Positions 1-8,127 of a stretch of DNA of 64,000 nt are shown here, piece after piece. Under the pieces are notes generated by a model. That model had not been told where the DNA came from and ran no database searches. It saw only the letters and a program-made list of their open reading frames with translations. The DNA comes from JACJYC01 sp964558465. Lineage in GTDB: Bacteria > Bacteroidota > Bacteroidia > Chitinophagales > Saprospiraceae. The stretch lies in assembly GCA_964558465.1 (NCBI GenBank), contig CAZLEF010000011.1:41109-105108 (forward strand), given 5' to 3'. The position numbers and the translations under genes were made by a program. The number at the start of each line of letters is the position of its first letter. The stretch's first letter is position 1.

Positions 1-842
1 TCAAAATCAGGTCTGTGGGCGATACGGGTTGCTCCGACAGGCTGCCGGGATATTACAATAATAGACGGATAAGCTGATACTTCTGAGTGAAAAGCTGGAG
101 TATCAACCATATCCACATAAGCTTTAAGATGATAATATTTTGAAATCAACAGTCTAAGTGGGCCACCGTACCGGTTCTTTGTCCATCTATCAGAACAAAT
201 AAAAGCAAGATGCCCATTTGGAGCAAGCAAGCGTAAGGATCTTTCAATAAATGGAATGTACAAATCCGCACGATCATATATTGTACTGTATCGTTCACGA
301 TAAGCTGCCAAAAGAAGGCTGGGAATACGTTCTTGTCGAACATAAGGGGGATTTCCAACCACGAAATCCATGTTTTGAGGTAATGCAGTAAGAAGAAAAT
401 CGCCTTGGATAAGCCAAACCTGAACCAACCGGGTGGCTACATCCATAGAAATATCCTGTTCGATTAAAAAATCCAAAAGTTTGGCCCGTGTGTTTAAAAA
501 AGTTGCACCATGTAGTTCCACCGCACAAATACAATTCCTCAACTCCTCATACACGTCATCTTTTTTATCGGACGAAAACTTCCAAGACTGGAGCAATCGT
601 CCTGCCACCGGTAGTACAAAATCACCGTTCCCGAAAGAAGGCTCAAGAATACTCATTTGATAAAGGGGCTTATCAATTGTATAACCCACCAAATCAAGGA
701 TAAACTCTACAACATTCTGGCGCGTAAAAACTGCCCCGCGTTCATCAATGCCGGCGGATGCCATTCGGTCAATGGCCTTCAATACATCATCCTGAAAAAG
801 CGATGATGTGAGTAATTCAGAATGAATTGGAGGCGATGACAT
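1..842 (-). CDS. DNA N6-adenine methyltransferase, Eco57I-like, partial (C-terminus off the window)
   Basis: An uninterrupted minus-strand frame of 280 codons starts with ATG at 842 and runs off the left edge without a stop. The N-terminus has GAVFTRQNVVEF (motif X-like), then LEPSFGNGDF (SAM-binding motif I) near residue 67, and NPPYVRQE (catalytic motif IV, N/DPPY) near residue 164. These are the amino-methyltransferase motifs of the Eco57I/type IIG class, which methylates adenine N6 and is often fused to or paired with a nuclease. Further along, a segment reading LAFICSDRW fits the region after motif IV. Whether a nuclease or specificity domain follows cannot be seen. It is probably part of a restriction-modification or phage-defence locus extending to the left. 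BREX PglX-type or orphan methylase are alternatives. Confidence 0.85.
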   Translation of the reverse strand, partial: MSSPPIHSELLTSSLFQDDVLKAIDRMASAGIDERGAVFTRQNVVEFILDLVGYTIDKPLYQMSILEPSFGNGDFVLPVAGRLLQSWKFSSDKKDDVYEELRNCICAVELHGATFLNTRAKLLDFLIEQDISMDVATRLVQVWLIQGDFLLTALPQNMDFVVGNPPYVRQERIPSLLLAAYRERYSTIYDRADLYIPFIERSLRLLAPNGHLAFICSDRWTKNRYGGPLRLLISKYYHLKAYVDMVDTPAFHSEVSAYPSIIVISRQPVGATRIAHRPDF

Positions 843-888
843 ATTCAATATGATTTGAAATGGCAAGATAAAACAATTTGGTTTAATT

Positions 889-1068
889 TTACCCCCTTCT
901 TTCAGCATTTTTACGCAGACCTGCGTAGTCTGATCCGGTATATCTACCCTTCAAAAGCCTTGTTTCGCCATCTAATTTTGCATTTGAACAAACCGTGACT
1001 AAAACTTGATCTGGTTTTTGAACAACCAGGCGGGGCATCTTTGGCTTATAGCCAGCTTGTGACCACAT
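889..1068 (-). CDS. possible small protein upstream of the methyltransferase
   Basis: A 59-codon minus-strand frame ends 46 nt before the methyltransferase start. Its translation is basic and reads like protein (…PKMPRLVVQKPD…LLKGRYTGSDYAG…). The frame stays open further upstream, but there it overlaps the opposing gene at 1182, so the ATG at 1068 is a guess. I recognise no family. It could be a small accessory of the methylase locus, the remnant of a longer gene, or chance. Confidence 0.25.
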   Translation of the reverse strand: MWSQAGYKPKMPRLVVQKPDQVLVTVCSNAKLDGETRLLKGRYTGSDYAGLRKNAERRG

Positions 1069-1181
1069 TTCACCGGCAGTTGATGACAGGGCTTCTGCAA
1101 TCCGGCACAAAAAGGCTGTCAGGATCGGCAATGAACATCCAATGACGTAATACAATCTTGTTAATCTTAAATACCAAAACC

Positions 1182-2483
1182 ATGAAAAAAACTTTACTGA
1201 TTTTTGCGGCGATTGCCTTTGCCTGTTTATTGCAGGCACAACCCACGATCACGCCGGTTGCGACGGGATTGAATTCGCCATTGGGTATTGAACTGGACCC
1301 CGACGGCAACCTCTGGGTAGCGGAGTCCGGCACGGGTCAATCCGACGGTTCGGTCGCCATCATTCGGCCGGACGGGAGCCTGGAAAAATTTGTAGAAGGA
1401 TTGCCCTCTTTTTTCAACCCCGAAACCGGAGATATCGCCGGGCCTCAACACGCTCAATTCCTGGGTGAAGACATGATAGGGGTAACGATGGCGCCGCTGC
1501 CGGACTCGCTGGAACGCACCATCCTGGTATTTGCGTTGGAAGATTATGTCCCTGGTGTACCGCTTGGCAGAGACGATGTCAGAAGCGTGATCTACGTCGG
1601 CAAAACGGTACTCAAAACCCTGGATGACAGTAATCCCTATACGTTTGTACACGACGGCTGCGACCTGTACATCGCCGACGCAGGGGCCGACGCCATTGTC
1701 CGCCGGGTGGGCCTGACGGGTGAATTGAAGTTATTTGCCCAATTTCCGCCTGTCCCCAACCCATTGCCCTTCGGACCACCCTTCGCGGATGCCGTTCCGA
1801 CCAGGATCATCAAAGACCCCGACGGCGGTTTTTACGTGTCTCAACTTACGGGTTTTCCGTTCATTCCCGGCGCCTCCAAAATTTGGTCCGTAAGTGAAGA
1901 TGGAACCGTTGCCCCCTACGATTCCAACTATACGCTGGTGACCGACCTGGCCATCAGCCCGGAGGACGGCGGCCTGCTGGCGCTCCAGTTCGGGCTTTTT
2001 GATTTCTCCCTGCCCATTCCCATCATTTTCAACAGTGCTTTGATCACGCATACCCATCCGGACGGCAGCCGCGATACCCTCGTTTCCGGCTTTGGCCCCA
2101 GCCCGGGCATGGCCGTTGCCGATAACGGCGTGATTTATGTAACCGAAATCTACACCGGGCGGGTGCTCAAGATCGATAACATTACCGGCGTCTGGAACCC
2201 GGAGGCTCCGGGACGCCCGGAAGACTTCAAGGTTTGGCCCAACCCTGCTTCTGATGCCGTCAACCTGGATTTTAAGCTGCCGTCCAGCGGAGCGATCCAC
2301 GCAGAAGTTTACGATATCCAGGGGCGGTTGATGCTTCGAAAAGACCTGGGTCGCCGGGTGGCCGGTCCAAATTCGGCGCGCCTGGCCGTATCTGAAATAG
2401 CCAGGGCAAATGTTCCCCATGTAGTGGTCGTCCGTCTGAAAGGAGAAGGGATAGATTGCACCCGAAAGGTGGCGATTCGTTAG
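1182..2483 (+). CDS. ScyD/ScyE-like secreted beta-propeller protein with T9SS type A tail
   Basis: The predicted product has 433 aa. A signal peptide (MKKTLLIFAAIAFACLLQAQ) decides the start at 1182; an upstream in-frame TTG at 1158 would put residues before the signal. The body contains NHL/SMP-30-like propeller phrases (GLNSPLGIELDPDGNLWVAE, VYVTEIYTGRVLKID), the pattern of the ScyD/ScyE family. The last ~80 residues (VWPNPASDAVNLDF … YDIQGRLMLRKDL) match the T9SS type A sorting domain, so the protein is probably exported through the type IX system and anchored or released at the surface. The ligand is unknown. A strong hairpin terminator follows at 2560. Confidence 0.8.
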   Translation: MKKTLLIFAAIAFACLLQAQPTITPVATGLNSPLGIELDPDGNLWVAESGTGQSDGSVAIIRPDGSLEKFVEGLPSFFNPETGDIAGPQHAQFLGEDMIGVTMAPLPDSLERTILVFALEDYVPGVPLGRDDVRSVIYVGKTVLKTLDDSNPYTFVHDGCDLYIADAGADAIVRRVGLTGELKLFAQFPPVPNPLPFGPPFADAVPTRIIKDPDGGFYVSQLTGFPFIPGASKIWSVSEDGTVAPYDSNYTLVTDLAISPEDGGLLALQFGLFDFSLPIPIIFNSALITHTHPDGSRDTLVSGFGPSPGMAVADNGVIYVTEIYTGRVLKIDNITGVWNPEAPGRPEDFKVWPNPASDAVNLDFKLPSSGAIHAEVYDIQGRLMLRKDLGRRVAGPNSARLAVSEIARANVPHVVVVRLKGEGIDCTRKVAIR

Positions 2484-2559
2484 AAGGTCGCATGATCTAC
2501 GGCGCCTTTGACTGAATCCCTCTGAAAAAAGACAGGTTTAAATTTTTATTACGGGCGGC

Positions 2560-2593
2560 ATCAAGCGATAACTTCGGGTTATCGCTTGATTTT
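2560..2593 (+). terminator. intrinsic terminator after the ScyD/ScyE-like gene
   Basis: A perfect 13-bp stem (ATCAAGCGATAAC at 2560-2572 with GTTATCGCTTGAT at 2578-2590) has a TTCGG loop and is followed by TTT. It sits between convergent genes and fits rho-independent termination of the plus-strand transcript. Confidence 0.7.
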
Positions 2594-2622
2594 AGCGATG
2601 AGGCTGCCTTCATCAGGGGCAA

Positions 2623-2653
2623 CTTAGGAGGCTACCCGAAGTAGCCACCTAAG
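2623..2653 (-). terminator. hairpin after the M56 peptidase gene
   Basis: A 13-bp stem with one mismatch (CTTAGGAGGCTAC / GTAGCCACCTAAG) lies 25 bp past the stop of the minus-strand M56 gene. On that strand the loop is TTCGG, as in the hairpin at 2560. The following T-run is weak, so termination strength is uncertain. Confidence 0.45.
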
Positions 2654-2678
2654 AAACAGTCTAAAAACTTACAGGGCT

Positions 2679-4361
2679 TTAAAACACGCCGATCCTGTAC
2701 CCCGATCGGGTTTCCCGGATCGCCTTCACCACTTTTTCGGGCAGTTCGTCCTCATTTTTGATTTCGGACCCTGCGCCGATGCCGAAGCCCCCGTCGCCGT
2801 CATAAAAACGATAAAGGTAGATCTTGTCTTCGGGCGTTGCGTAGGTATTACTCAGGTTGCCGCTCAGCCCGTGGTCGTCGCTGACCTCGACTTTTACCCG
2901 GGTGATCCGGCCCTCTGCATCGTATTCGAGGTTTTTGAACTTGAGGTAAAGCCCTTTCTTTTTCAGTTCCTCTTCAATTTTTGAAACATCTTCGCGGCTT
3001 GTATTCGCAGTGATGACCACATAAATATTTTCCCCTTGCAGGGGTGTTGCATTGGAGGTTATGGAAACGTCTGCGCTACTGGCCGACAAATAGGCGTACC
3101 CGCTCCGGGCAACCGATGCGCCGCTTGTGGGAGCCGCCGCCGTTGTTCCGGAAACGTTTATGTTCCCACCGCTGCCGGCAACATGGACGTTTGAGTTGGC
3201 AGAGGACCGGGTGTTAATTCCGGCAGCAGTGACGGTAGAAGAACTCCATCCAGTCCCGACAGCGGCCGCAGGCGCAACCGCCCCGGCGTTCAGGGCGCCT
3301 GACGAAACCGCGGCAGCCGGGCTGACTACCGCCCCGGGTTCTGCTACTGTTGCCGCCGGGTCTGCTGTTTTGGGAATCGCCTCGGGTGTGGGTGCAGCCG
3401 CCGGTGCGGGTTTTTCAATCACGGTGCTTTGACCGGTTGCCGGGCTAAAAGCAACCATAAGCCCCAGCAGGGCAGGAAGGATCAAGAGGTACTTCCATTT
3501 AGATTGTGCGGGTGATTTCTTTGAATTCATCATGACAATTCTGTTTTTAAGGTAAGTATGATTAAAATGATTGGCCAGTATGTACTGGTAGTCGGGTACA
3601 ATGGATTTGAGCAAATTGTATTGGTATTCTTTTTTATCCAGGCCGGACCGCAATACTTGTTCGTCGGCGATAAACTCGAGGTTGAGGCGTATGGCGTTTT
3701 TTATGATCCAGACCATGGGATTGAACCAGCACAAAACCGTGATCACTTCTGCCAGGAGGATATCAATCGTATGCCATTGCCGGGCATGCACCGATTCGTG
3801 AGCAATGATCTGGTCCCGGAGCTGGCCGGCGTATTGTTTCGGATTGAGCACGATGTAGTGGAAAAAGGAAAACGGCGAACTGACCCGGGTGTTAAAATAC
3901 ACGGCTGAATTTTGGCGATCGCTGTCTGAAATCAATTTAAACACGGAAAATATGCGGAACAAAAAACGAAAGGACAATAAACCGGCAACGATCCCATAAA
4001 CGGCCAGAAACAGGACGGTCCATTCCATATCCGGTTTCCGGGCGGCAGGAGTTGTATATATTTCAGGCGCTGTCGCTTCGAAATCCATTGCCGTCGCCGG
4101 TCCCGGAGTCGCAACAGGCGCATCTGCCGCGGGGCTTGCTGCCTGGGTTTCTGCAATGGCCGGCAAATGCAAACTCAATCCAAAATCCGGTATTTGGGCA
4201 AACGGCAAGGCCAGCGCGCCGCATAATATACCCAGCAATACCCACCGGTTCAACCGGTGAAAGGTTTCTTTGCGCAGTAAAAACCAATATACCGCACCCA
4301 TCATAAAAAGGGCAATATTGGCTTTGATCAGCAACTCAAAAAAGGCATTGATACTCATCAT
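2679..4361 (-). CDS. BlaR1/MecR1-type M56 family metallopeptidase (signal transducer)
   Basis: The product has 560 aa from the ATG at 4361, where a membrane segment begins; the frame is open to 4415 but those residues are not membrane-like. Transmembrane segments lie at both ends of the first ~300 residues. Zinc-metalloprotease motif HESVH is near residue 185, with the downstream FIADEQVL segment typical of M56. After a further TM (YLLILPALLGLMVAF) comes a long Ala/Pro/Val-rich linker and a C-terminal soluble domain (VVITANTSREDV…). In the family, sensing by the membrane protein leads to cleavage of the BlaI repressor. The blaI-like gene lies directly upstream on the same strand, so they form a two-gene regulatory unit. 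The signal is unknown, and no beta-lactamase is adjacent. Confidence 0.88.
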   Translation of the reverse strand: MMSINAFFELLIKANIALFMMGAVYWFLLRKETFHRLNRWVLLGILCGALALPFAQIPDFGLSLHLPAIAETQAASPAADAPVATPGPATAMDFEATAPEIYTTPAARKPDMEWTVLFLAVYGIVAGLLSFRFLFRIFSVFKLISDSDRQNSAVYFNTRVSSPFSFFHYIVLNPKQYAGQLRDQIIAHESVHARQWHTIDILLAEVITVLCWFNPMVWIIKNAIRLNLEFIADEQVLRSGLDKKEYQYNLLKSIVPDYQYILANHFNHTYLKNRIVMMNSKKSPAQSKWKYLLILPALLGLMVAFSPATGQSTVIEKPAPAAAPTPEAIPKTADPAATVAEPGAVVSPAAAVSSGALNAGAVAPAAAVGTGWSSSTVTAAGINTRSSANSNVHVAGSGGNINVSGTTAAAPTSGASVARSGYAYLSASSADVSITSNATPLQGENIYVVITANTSREDVSKIEEELKKKGLYLKFKNLEYDAEGRITRVKVEVSDDHGLSGNLSNTYATPEDKIYLYRFYDGDGGFGIGAGSEIKNEDELPEKVVKAIRETRSGYRIGVF

Positions 4362-4603
4362 ATGACTGCCGAATTGATATTTTAACAACCTTTTGGAGAT
4401 GACCGCTTTTGTCAAACTTCGTTAAACTATGCGGCGGGGCCATGCCCCACCCTGGAGAGTGTCGCCCCGCCAGCCTGCCGCCATAGGCTAAGGCCGACGG
4501 AGATGGGGCTTCTCCGTGTTGATAGCGACACAAGTTAGCCTTTCTCCGTTCCGGGTATGCTGCGCATATCCGTCACCGGCTTTGCCAACTTCGACTTCGC
4601 TCA

Positions 4604-4635
4604 GTTGCCAACTGCCAACTGCCAACTACAAACTA
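4604..4635. repeat. heptamer tandem array (ACTGCCA / CAGTTGG)
   Basis: Read in the sense of the blaI-like gene, units TAGTTTG, TAGTTGG, CAGTTGG, CAGTTGG, CAGTTGG follow one another, and the TAG stop codon of that gene is the start of the first unit. The same heptamer family recurs at 21523-21627. The rest of the 4362-4632 gap holds GC-rich partial palindromes and no gene that I can see. Confidence 0.7.
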
Positions 4636-4992
4636 ACTCCCCCCCTCAATCATCCGGATAATATCCTTCAGGTCCTCCACGCTGATCTTCTCTTCTCTGG
4701 CAAAAAAGGCGACCATCTCTTTGTAGCTATCGTCGAAATAGCCGGCCAGTTTTTCCCCCAGAAAGTTTTGGCTGTATTCCTCTTTGCCAACTCTGGCGTA
4801 ATACCGGTGGGTGGCCCCAAAATCCTCAAAACCGAGAAACCCTTTCTGAACCAACTTGCGCATAACGGTTGAAACCGTATTGATGTGCGGCTTCGGTTCC
4901 GGCAAAGTTTCGCGGATATCTTTGGCAAAAGCCTTGTCCAACTGCCACACGGCTTGCATGATTTCTTCCTCCTTGGGCGTGAGTCGTTTCAT
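4633..4992 (-). CDS. BlaI/MecI/CopY family transcriptional repressor
   Basis: The product has 119 aa starting at MKRLTPKEEEIMQAVW. A GTG-started version from 5028 would overlap the predicted -7 promoter element, so 4992 is preferred. It shows a winged-helix N-terminus (LTPKEEEIMQAVWQL … HINTVSTVMRKLVQKGFL, with the recognition helix at NTVSTVMRKL) and the helical dimerisation tail (EKISVEDLKDIIRMIE). In this family a dimer binds inverted repeats and is inactivated by proteolysis triggered by the partner M56 protein encoded just downstream. Two overlapping inverted repeats on its own promoter suggest autoregulation. The divergent gene at 5185 may share this control. Confidence 0.9.
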   Translation of the reverse strand: MKRLTPKEEEIMQAVWQLDKAFAKDIRETLPEPKPHINTVSTVMRKLVQKGFLGFEDFGATHRYYARVGKEEYSQNFLGEKLAGYFDDSYKEMVAFFAREEKISVEDLKDIIRMIEGGS

Positions 4993-5027
4993 TTCTTGCG
5001 TTTTTCCTGTATCCTTTTGTCCGGACA

Positions 5028-5071
5028 CAAAATTAAATTATTTTTTTAGTTGTGCAACTATTTTTATAGTT
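5028..5071 (-). promoter_or_regulatory. promoter and candidate BlaI operator of the blaI-like gene
   Basis: On the minus strand, TAATTTTG (5035-5028, TAnnTTTG) sits 19 nt from TTG (5057-5055), a good Bacteroidota promoter. An inverted repeat TAGTTG-TG-CAACTA (5047-5060) covers the TTG element. A second repeat AACTAT-TTTT-ATAGTT (5056-5071) overlaps the first. Dyads built on ACTA/TAGT arms fit BlaI-type operators. The operator role is inference. Confidence 0.6.
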
Positions 5072-5104
5072 AAAAAACGAAAAAAGTCGTTTTCTGGAAT
5101 ATTT

Positions 5105-5136
5105 TTGTTGAAAAATGACTGAAAAAGCTATATTTG
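5105..5136 (+). promoter_or_regulatory. Bacteroidota-type promoter of the 5185 gene
   Basis: TTG at 5105-5107 (or 5108-5110) is 21 (or 18) nt upstream of TATATTTG (5129-5136). A start near 5143 would exclude the upstream in-frame start at 5134 and support translation from 5185. It is divergent from, and 34 bp away from, the blaI operator region. Confidence 0.6.
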
Positions 5137-5184
5137 GGTTGCTTCCAGGCTGCCTGGCAGGGTCCATTCTTCAAATCAAAACGT

Positions 5185-6135
5185 ATGAGAGCTATCACAA
5201 AAATCTTTTTGTTCATTTTAATGAACACGGCTACCGGTCATTTTTTGTTTTCAAGCGGCCCGGCAACCCATTTTGCAGCCGATACTTTACTGGGGGATAC
5301 GCTGAATCCTGGTGGGATTTTCTTTTCCAATCTGGCCCCTGCGGTGATCAACAGCGGCGAATGGGAATTCAACTTTTTTAATGCCTTGTCCACCCTCAAA
5401 TACCGGGATAACAACGATCCTTCCGGCGTGGGGCGGTCTTCGCGGCTCGACCAGATTGCCCAGGCCTGGCACAATCCTTTCAAGGGCAACAACCTGAACA
5501 TCGGCCTGGAGGTGCGGGCAGCCCATCAAATTTCGGATGCCGATGAAGGTGGTTCGCCGTTCCGGGCGCTGGGGGGAGACGCCGTTCATGCCCTGTCAGC
5601 TTTAGGGTTGGGGGTCCGGGTCAAACCATTCCGCTCTCTGCCAGAATTAAACATCCAGAGCAGCCTGGTTTTTCCGGTAGCGGGCGATGAATTGGTCCGG
5701 CAGCAATTGGGCGTGGATCGCACGGCGTGGTCGGTGCAGGGCGTGTTCTATCAGCAATTCCGGCCCTGGTTGTACGTGTTTGCGGTGGCGGGCGCCGTCA
5801 CCCAATTCAAAAATGACACCCGTGAACAGACTTCCCTGACCATACCAGCCGGATTGTATTTTGTAGCGGCTTTGCAACAACAGCGCTGGTACCTGATTCC
5901 CAGCCTGAGTTGTGCTGCGGGATACAACTACGTCAAAGCGGATAACGGCTTCAACCTGGTAAATACCAGCTTTTTATACGGGATCGGCGTGCAATACCGC
6001 CCTGCGCCGGAGTGGAGTATCGGCCTTCAACTGGACCGGAACATCCACCAGGGCCCCGATAATGCGCCCGACCGGATCATTGGCGGGAGTCTGAACCAGA
6101 TCAGCCTGGGTCTGCGGTATTTGCTGGCCCGGTAA
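5185..6135 (+). CDS. probable outer-membrane beta-barrel protein
   Basis: The product has 316 aa. The start MRAITKIFLFILMN gives a signal peptide and lies downstream of the promoter at 5105-5136. The mature part alternates short amphipathic strands with turns (NSGEWEFNFFNALSTLKY, LNIGLEVRAAHQI, WSVQGVFYQQFRPWLYVFAVAGAV, IGVQYRPAPEWSIGLQLDRNIHQ) and ends ISLGLRYLLAR, aromatic/basic near the C-terminus as in outer-membrane barrels. No specific family is recognised. It is transcribed away from the BlaI/M56 pair and could be part of that regulon. Its stop codon directly abuts the stop of the convergent gene at 6136. Confidence 0.6.
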   Translation: MRAITKIFLFILMNTATGHFLFSSGPATHFAADTLLGDTLNPGGIFFSNLAPAVINSGEWEFNFFNALSTLKYRDNNDPSGVGRSSRLDQIAQAWHNPFKGNNLNIGLEVRAAHQISDADEGGSPFRALGGDAVHALSALGLGVRVKPFRSLPELNIQSSLVFPVAGDELVRQQLGVDRTAWSVQGVFYQQFRPWLYVFAVAGAVTQFKNDTREQTSLTIPAGLYFVAALQQQRWYLIPSLSCAAGYNYVKADNGFNLVNTSFLYGIGVQYRPAPEWSIGLQLDRNIHQGPDNAPDRIIGGSLNQISLGLRYLLAR

Positions 6136-6867
6136 TCAGGGAAATTCAAACAGAAATTGCCGGCCATCTCTTTTAGAGGTGAGCAGAAGTACAAAACTTC
6201 CCAGGGAGGTTACTGAACTGGGCAAGATCAGTTCGCCTTTATAAGTCTCTTTGGTACCGCCCACTTTCGTGGAACGGTCTATCGTGATCTCTATATCTGT
6301 GGTTTTAGCCGCTTCATTGACCCTGAAATGGCCAGTGATGGGATTGTTGCTGAAAAAATCATTATTGGTAAGATGAAATTCCCCGGATTGGGGGCCAAGT
6401 TCGCCGGTTCCGATATCCTCCAGAAAGATTCTGTGATCGTTATCAATGAAATTTTGCCAGCTATTCTGGAAATTAGCCGGATAAACAGTCGGCACAACCG
6501 GAACCACAATAAAAGTCGGACTGGGCGGAATATTGGACGGATAACTCCCAAAAACCTCAAACAACCGGTCGTACCGGCCCAGGCAGGTATTGTCTGCGGA
6601 TTCAACGGTGATGTTGACGTTGCCCACCAAACCGTTTGGTACAGTAACAAAAAGCTCGGTAGCGCTCCTGAACTGGACGGAACCGTATTTGTCGTCGAAC
6701 CGGACCTTGTTGTCAGCTGCAAAGCCGCTGCCGGTAACGCGCACCTGATAACCCGCCGGGTTACCTTCAGGTTCAACATTGCCAATTGCGCTGGAGTCAC
6801 AGTCGCCTTTTTTACATCCGACCGAAACCAGCAGGGCGAAGAACGTAAACGCTAATAATTTTTGCAT
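6136..6867 (-). CDS. IPT/TIG-domain lipoprotein
   Basis: The product has 243 aa with a lipobox (LLVSVGC at ~residue 12-18), so it is a predicted lipoprotein of the cell envelope. Residues ~30-105 read as an IPT/TIG immunoglobulin-like fold (VEPEGNPAGYQVRVTGSGF … VRFDDKYGSVQFRSATELFVTVPNGL … NITVESADN), common in Bacteroidota surface glycan-binding lipoproteins. The C-terminal half (~110-243) is beta-rich with no family recognised. The stop codon lies immediately against that of the convergent barrel gene, with no base between. Confidence 0.7.
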   Translation of the reverse strand: MQKLLAFTFFALLVSVGCKKGDCDSSAIGNVEPEGNPAGYQVRVTGSGFAADNKVRFDDKYGSVQFRSATELFVTVPNGLVGNVNITVESADNTCLGRYDRLFEVFGSYPSNIPPSPTFIVVPVVPTVYPANFQNSWQNFIDNDHRIFLEDIGTGELGPQSGEFHLTNNDFFSNNPITGHFRVNEAAKTTDIEITIDRSTKVGGTKETYKGELILPSSVTSLGSFVLLLTSKRDGRQFLFEFP

Positions 6868-6869
6868 AA

Positions 6870-7079
6870 CGGTTTTTTTTATTGATTGGATTGGTTCGAT
6901 TGGTTCGATTGGCTCCGCCTGCCGTAGCTTCAGCGTAGGTGGGTTCGATTTTTACCCGCATGGGCCTTGGACCGGGCGGGGGTTGGATTGGTTCGATTTT
7001 GGAGAAAATCGAATCAATCGTACCAATCATTCAATCGAAACAATTCCTCAGTTCCTCGATTCCTCGATTCCTCAATTTC
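6870..7079. repeat. intergenic element: octamer/nonamer arrays around a GC-rich core
   Basis: This fills the whole gap between two minus-strand genes. In their sense it begins at the TAA stop of the 7080 gene with octamers AATTGAGA, AATTGAGG, AATCGAGG, AATCGAGG, AACTGAGG. It continues through GATTGATTCG-type words, a core ACCCACCTACGCTGAAGCTA (positions about 6912-6944), and ends with nonamers (CCAATCGAA) close to the next ATG. The core and nonamers are shared with 27005-27157 and 29538-29729. Confidence 0.75.
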
Positions 7080-8114
7080 TCAATTACCAGCCTTCAGCCG
7101 CAAATTCACCTCCCCGATCTTCTGCTCCAGCTCTTTTATGGGATAATCCAGCGTTTTAAACGCTTCATCCGCCGCGTCTTTGGCTTTTTTGCTGGCGGCC
7201 ACCCGGGGCATTCTTCCGGTGGCAGCGGCGCGGATGTTCTCGACCACTTCGTTATTTAACGGCAAAATGATCCGGGAATGTATGCCGTTCAGGATCAGGG
7301 TGTAAGCTTCTTCCAGTTCATCCGCCGTCAGTGGATCCTGCCAGTACAGCCTGGCACTTGCAAGCCGGCCTTCCCGGTTGTCGTTGATGGGCCCTCGCGC
7401 AGCATTATAACGGCTGACGGTGGTGTTAAAGTTTTCAGACGCCCGGTTATCCAGGAACACATCCCGGATTTGCGGCAAAAAATCGCGCAGGTCCTTCAAC
7501 CGGTCGAGGTAGGTCAGCAGTTCGGATGAGATCAGGGCAACGGCTTCCGCCTTGTTCCGGCGGATAAAATCCTTTTCCAGGCGGTTGGTCAACTCGGTGA
7601 TCTTTAGGCGCAATTGAGCTGTTTCTTCGGTCGATCTGCGCAGGGAATCCCTGTAAACGCCCGCAGTCCGGGCCAACTCATCCTGGAAACGACCCACAGC
7701 ATTTTCCACAACTCGTTGCAGCGAATCGATCTGTGTGGATTTCAGTTTGCCTTCTTTTTTCAGGCGCGCCACTTCCTGGAGCAGCATGGCGTTTTCGGAG
7801 CGGAGCCGTTTGACCTCAAAATCGATGCGTGCCTGGCTGGACATCGGTACCAGTGCCTTGCCTTCCCTCGGGTATTGCACCGTCCATTCGCTGGATAATT
7901 CCAGCTTTACTTCAACGGTGCCCTTTTTTATGGGAATGCGGAACAGGCCGTCGTCGTCGGTTACGCCTTCCCCCTGGCCCAGTATCCTCACCCGCATACC
8001 GGGAACGCCGGCCCCTGTTGCCGCGTCCACGATCCGGCCGGAAAAGATCACCGCGTCCTGCGCTGCAACCAGGACCGGGATCAACAACCATAATAAAAGG
8101 CATATCCTCTTCAT
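7080..8114 (-). CDS. secreted coiled-coil protein with carboxypeptidase-regulatory-like domain
   Basis: The product has 344 aa with signal peptide MKRICLLLWLLIPVLVAAQ. Residues ~23-85 form a CarboxypepD_reg-like beta sandwich (FSGRIVDAATGAGVPGMRVRI … DDDGLFRIPI). From ~95 to 190 there is a long charged heptad-like segment (ENAMLLQEVARLKKEGK … LRLKITELTNRLEKDF), probably a coiled coil; the C-terminus is helical. It follows the EAD membrane protein at 8128 by 13 nt, so the two are probably co-transcribed, and both carry a carboxypeptidase-regulatory fold. The function is unknown; the context suggests a periplasmic partner of the upstream membrane protein. Confidence 0.7.
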   Translation of the reverse strand: MKRICLLLWLLIPVLVAAQDAVIFSGRIVDAATGAGVPGMRVRILGQGEGVTDDDGLFRIPIKKGTVEVKLELSSEWTVQYPREGKALVPMSSQARIDFEVKRLRSENAMLLQEVARLKKEGKLKSTQIDSLQRVVENAVGRFQDELARTAGVYRDSLRRSTEETAQLRLKITELTNRLEKDFIRRNKAEAVALISSELLTYLDRLKDLRDFLPQIRDVFLDNRASENFNTTVSRYNAARGPINDNREGRLASARLYWQDPLTADELEEAYTLILNGIHSRIILPLNNEVVENIRAAATGRMPRVAASKKAKDAADEAFKTLDYPIKELEQKIGEVNLRLKAGN

Positions 8115-8127
8115 CCAAACGGTTTGG

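Noticed and set aside
1227..2420. Long minus-strand frames under the ScyD/ScyE-like gene
   Set aside because: Shadow frames typical of GC-rich third positions. The plus-strand frame has a signal peptide, propeller repeats and T9SS tail.
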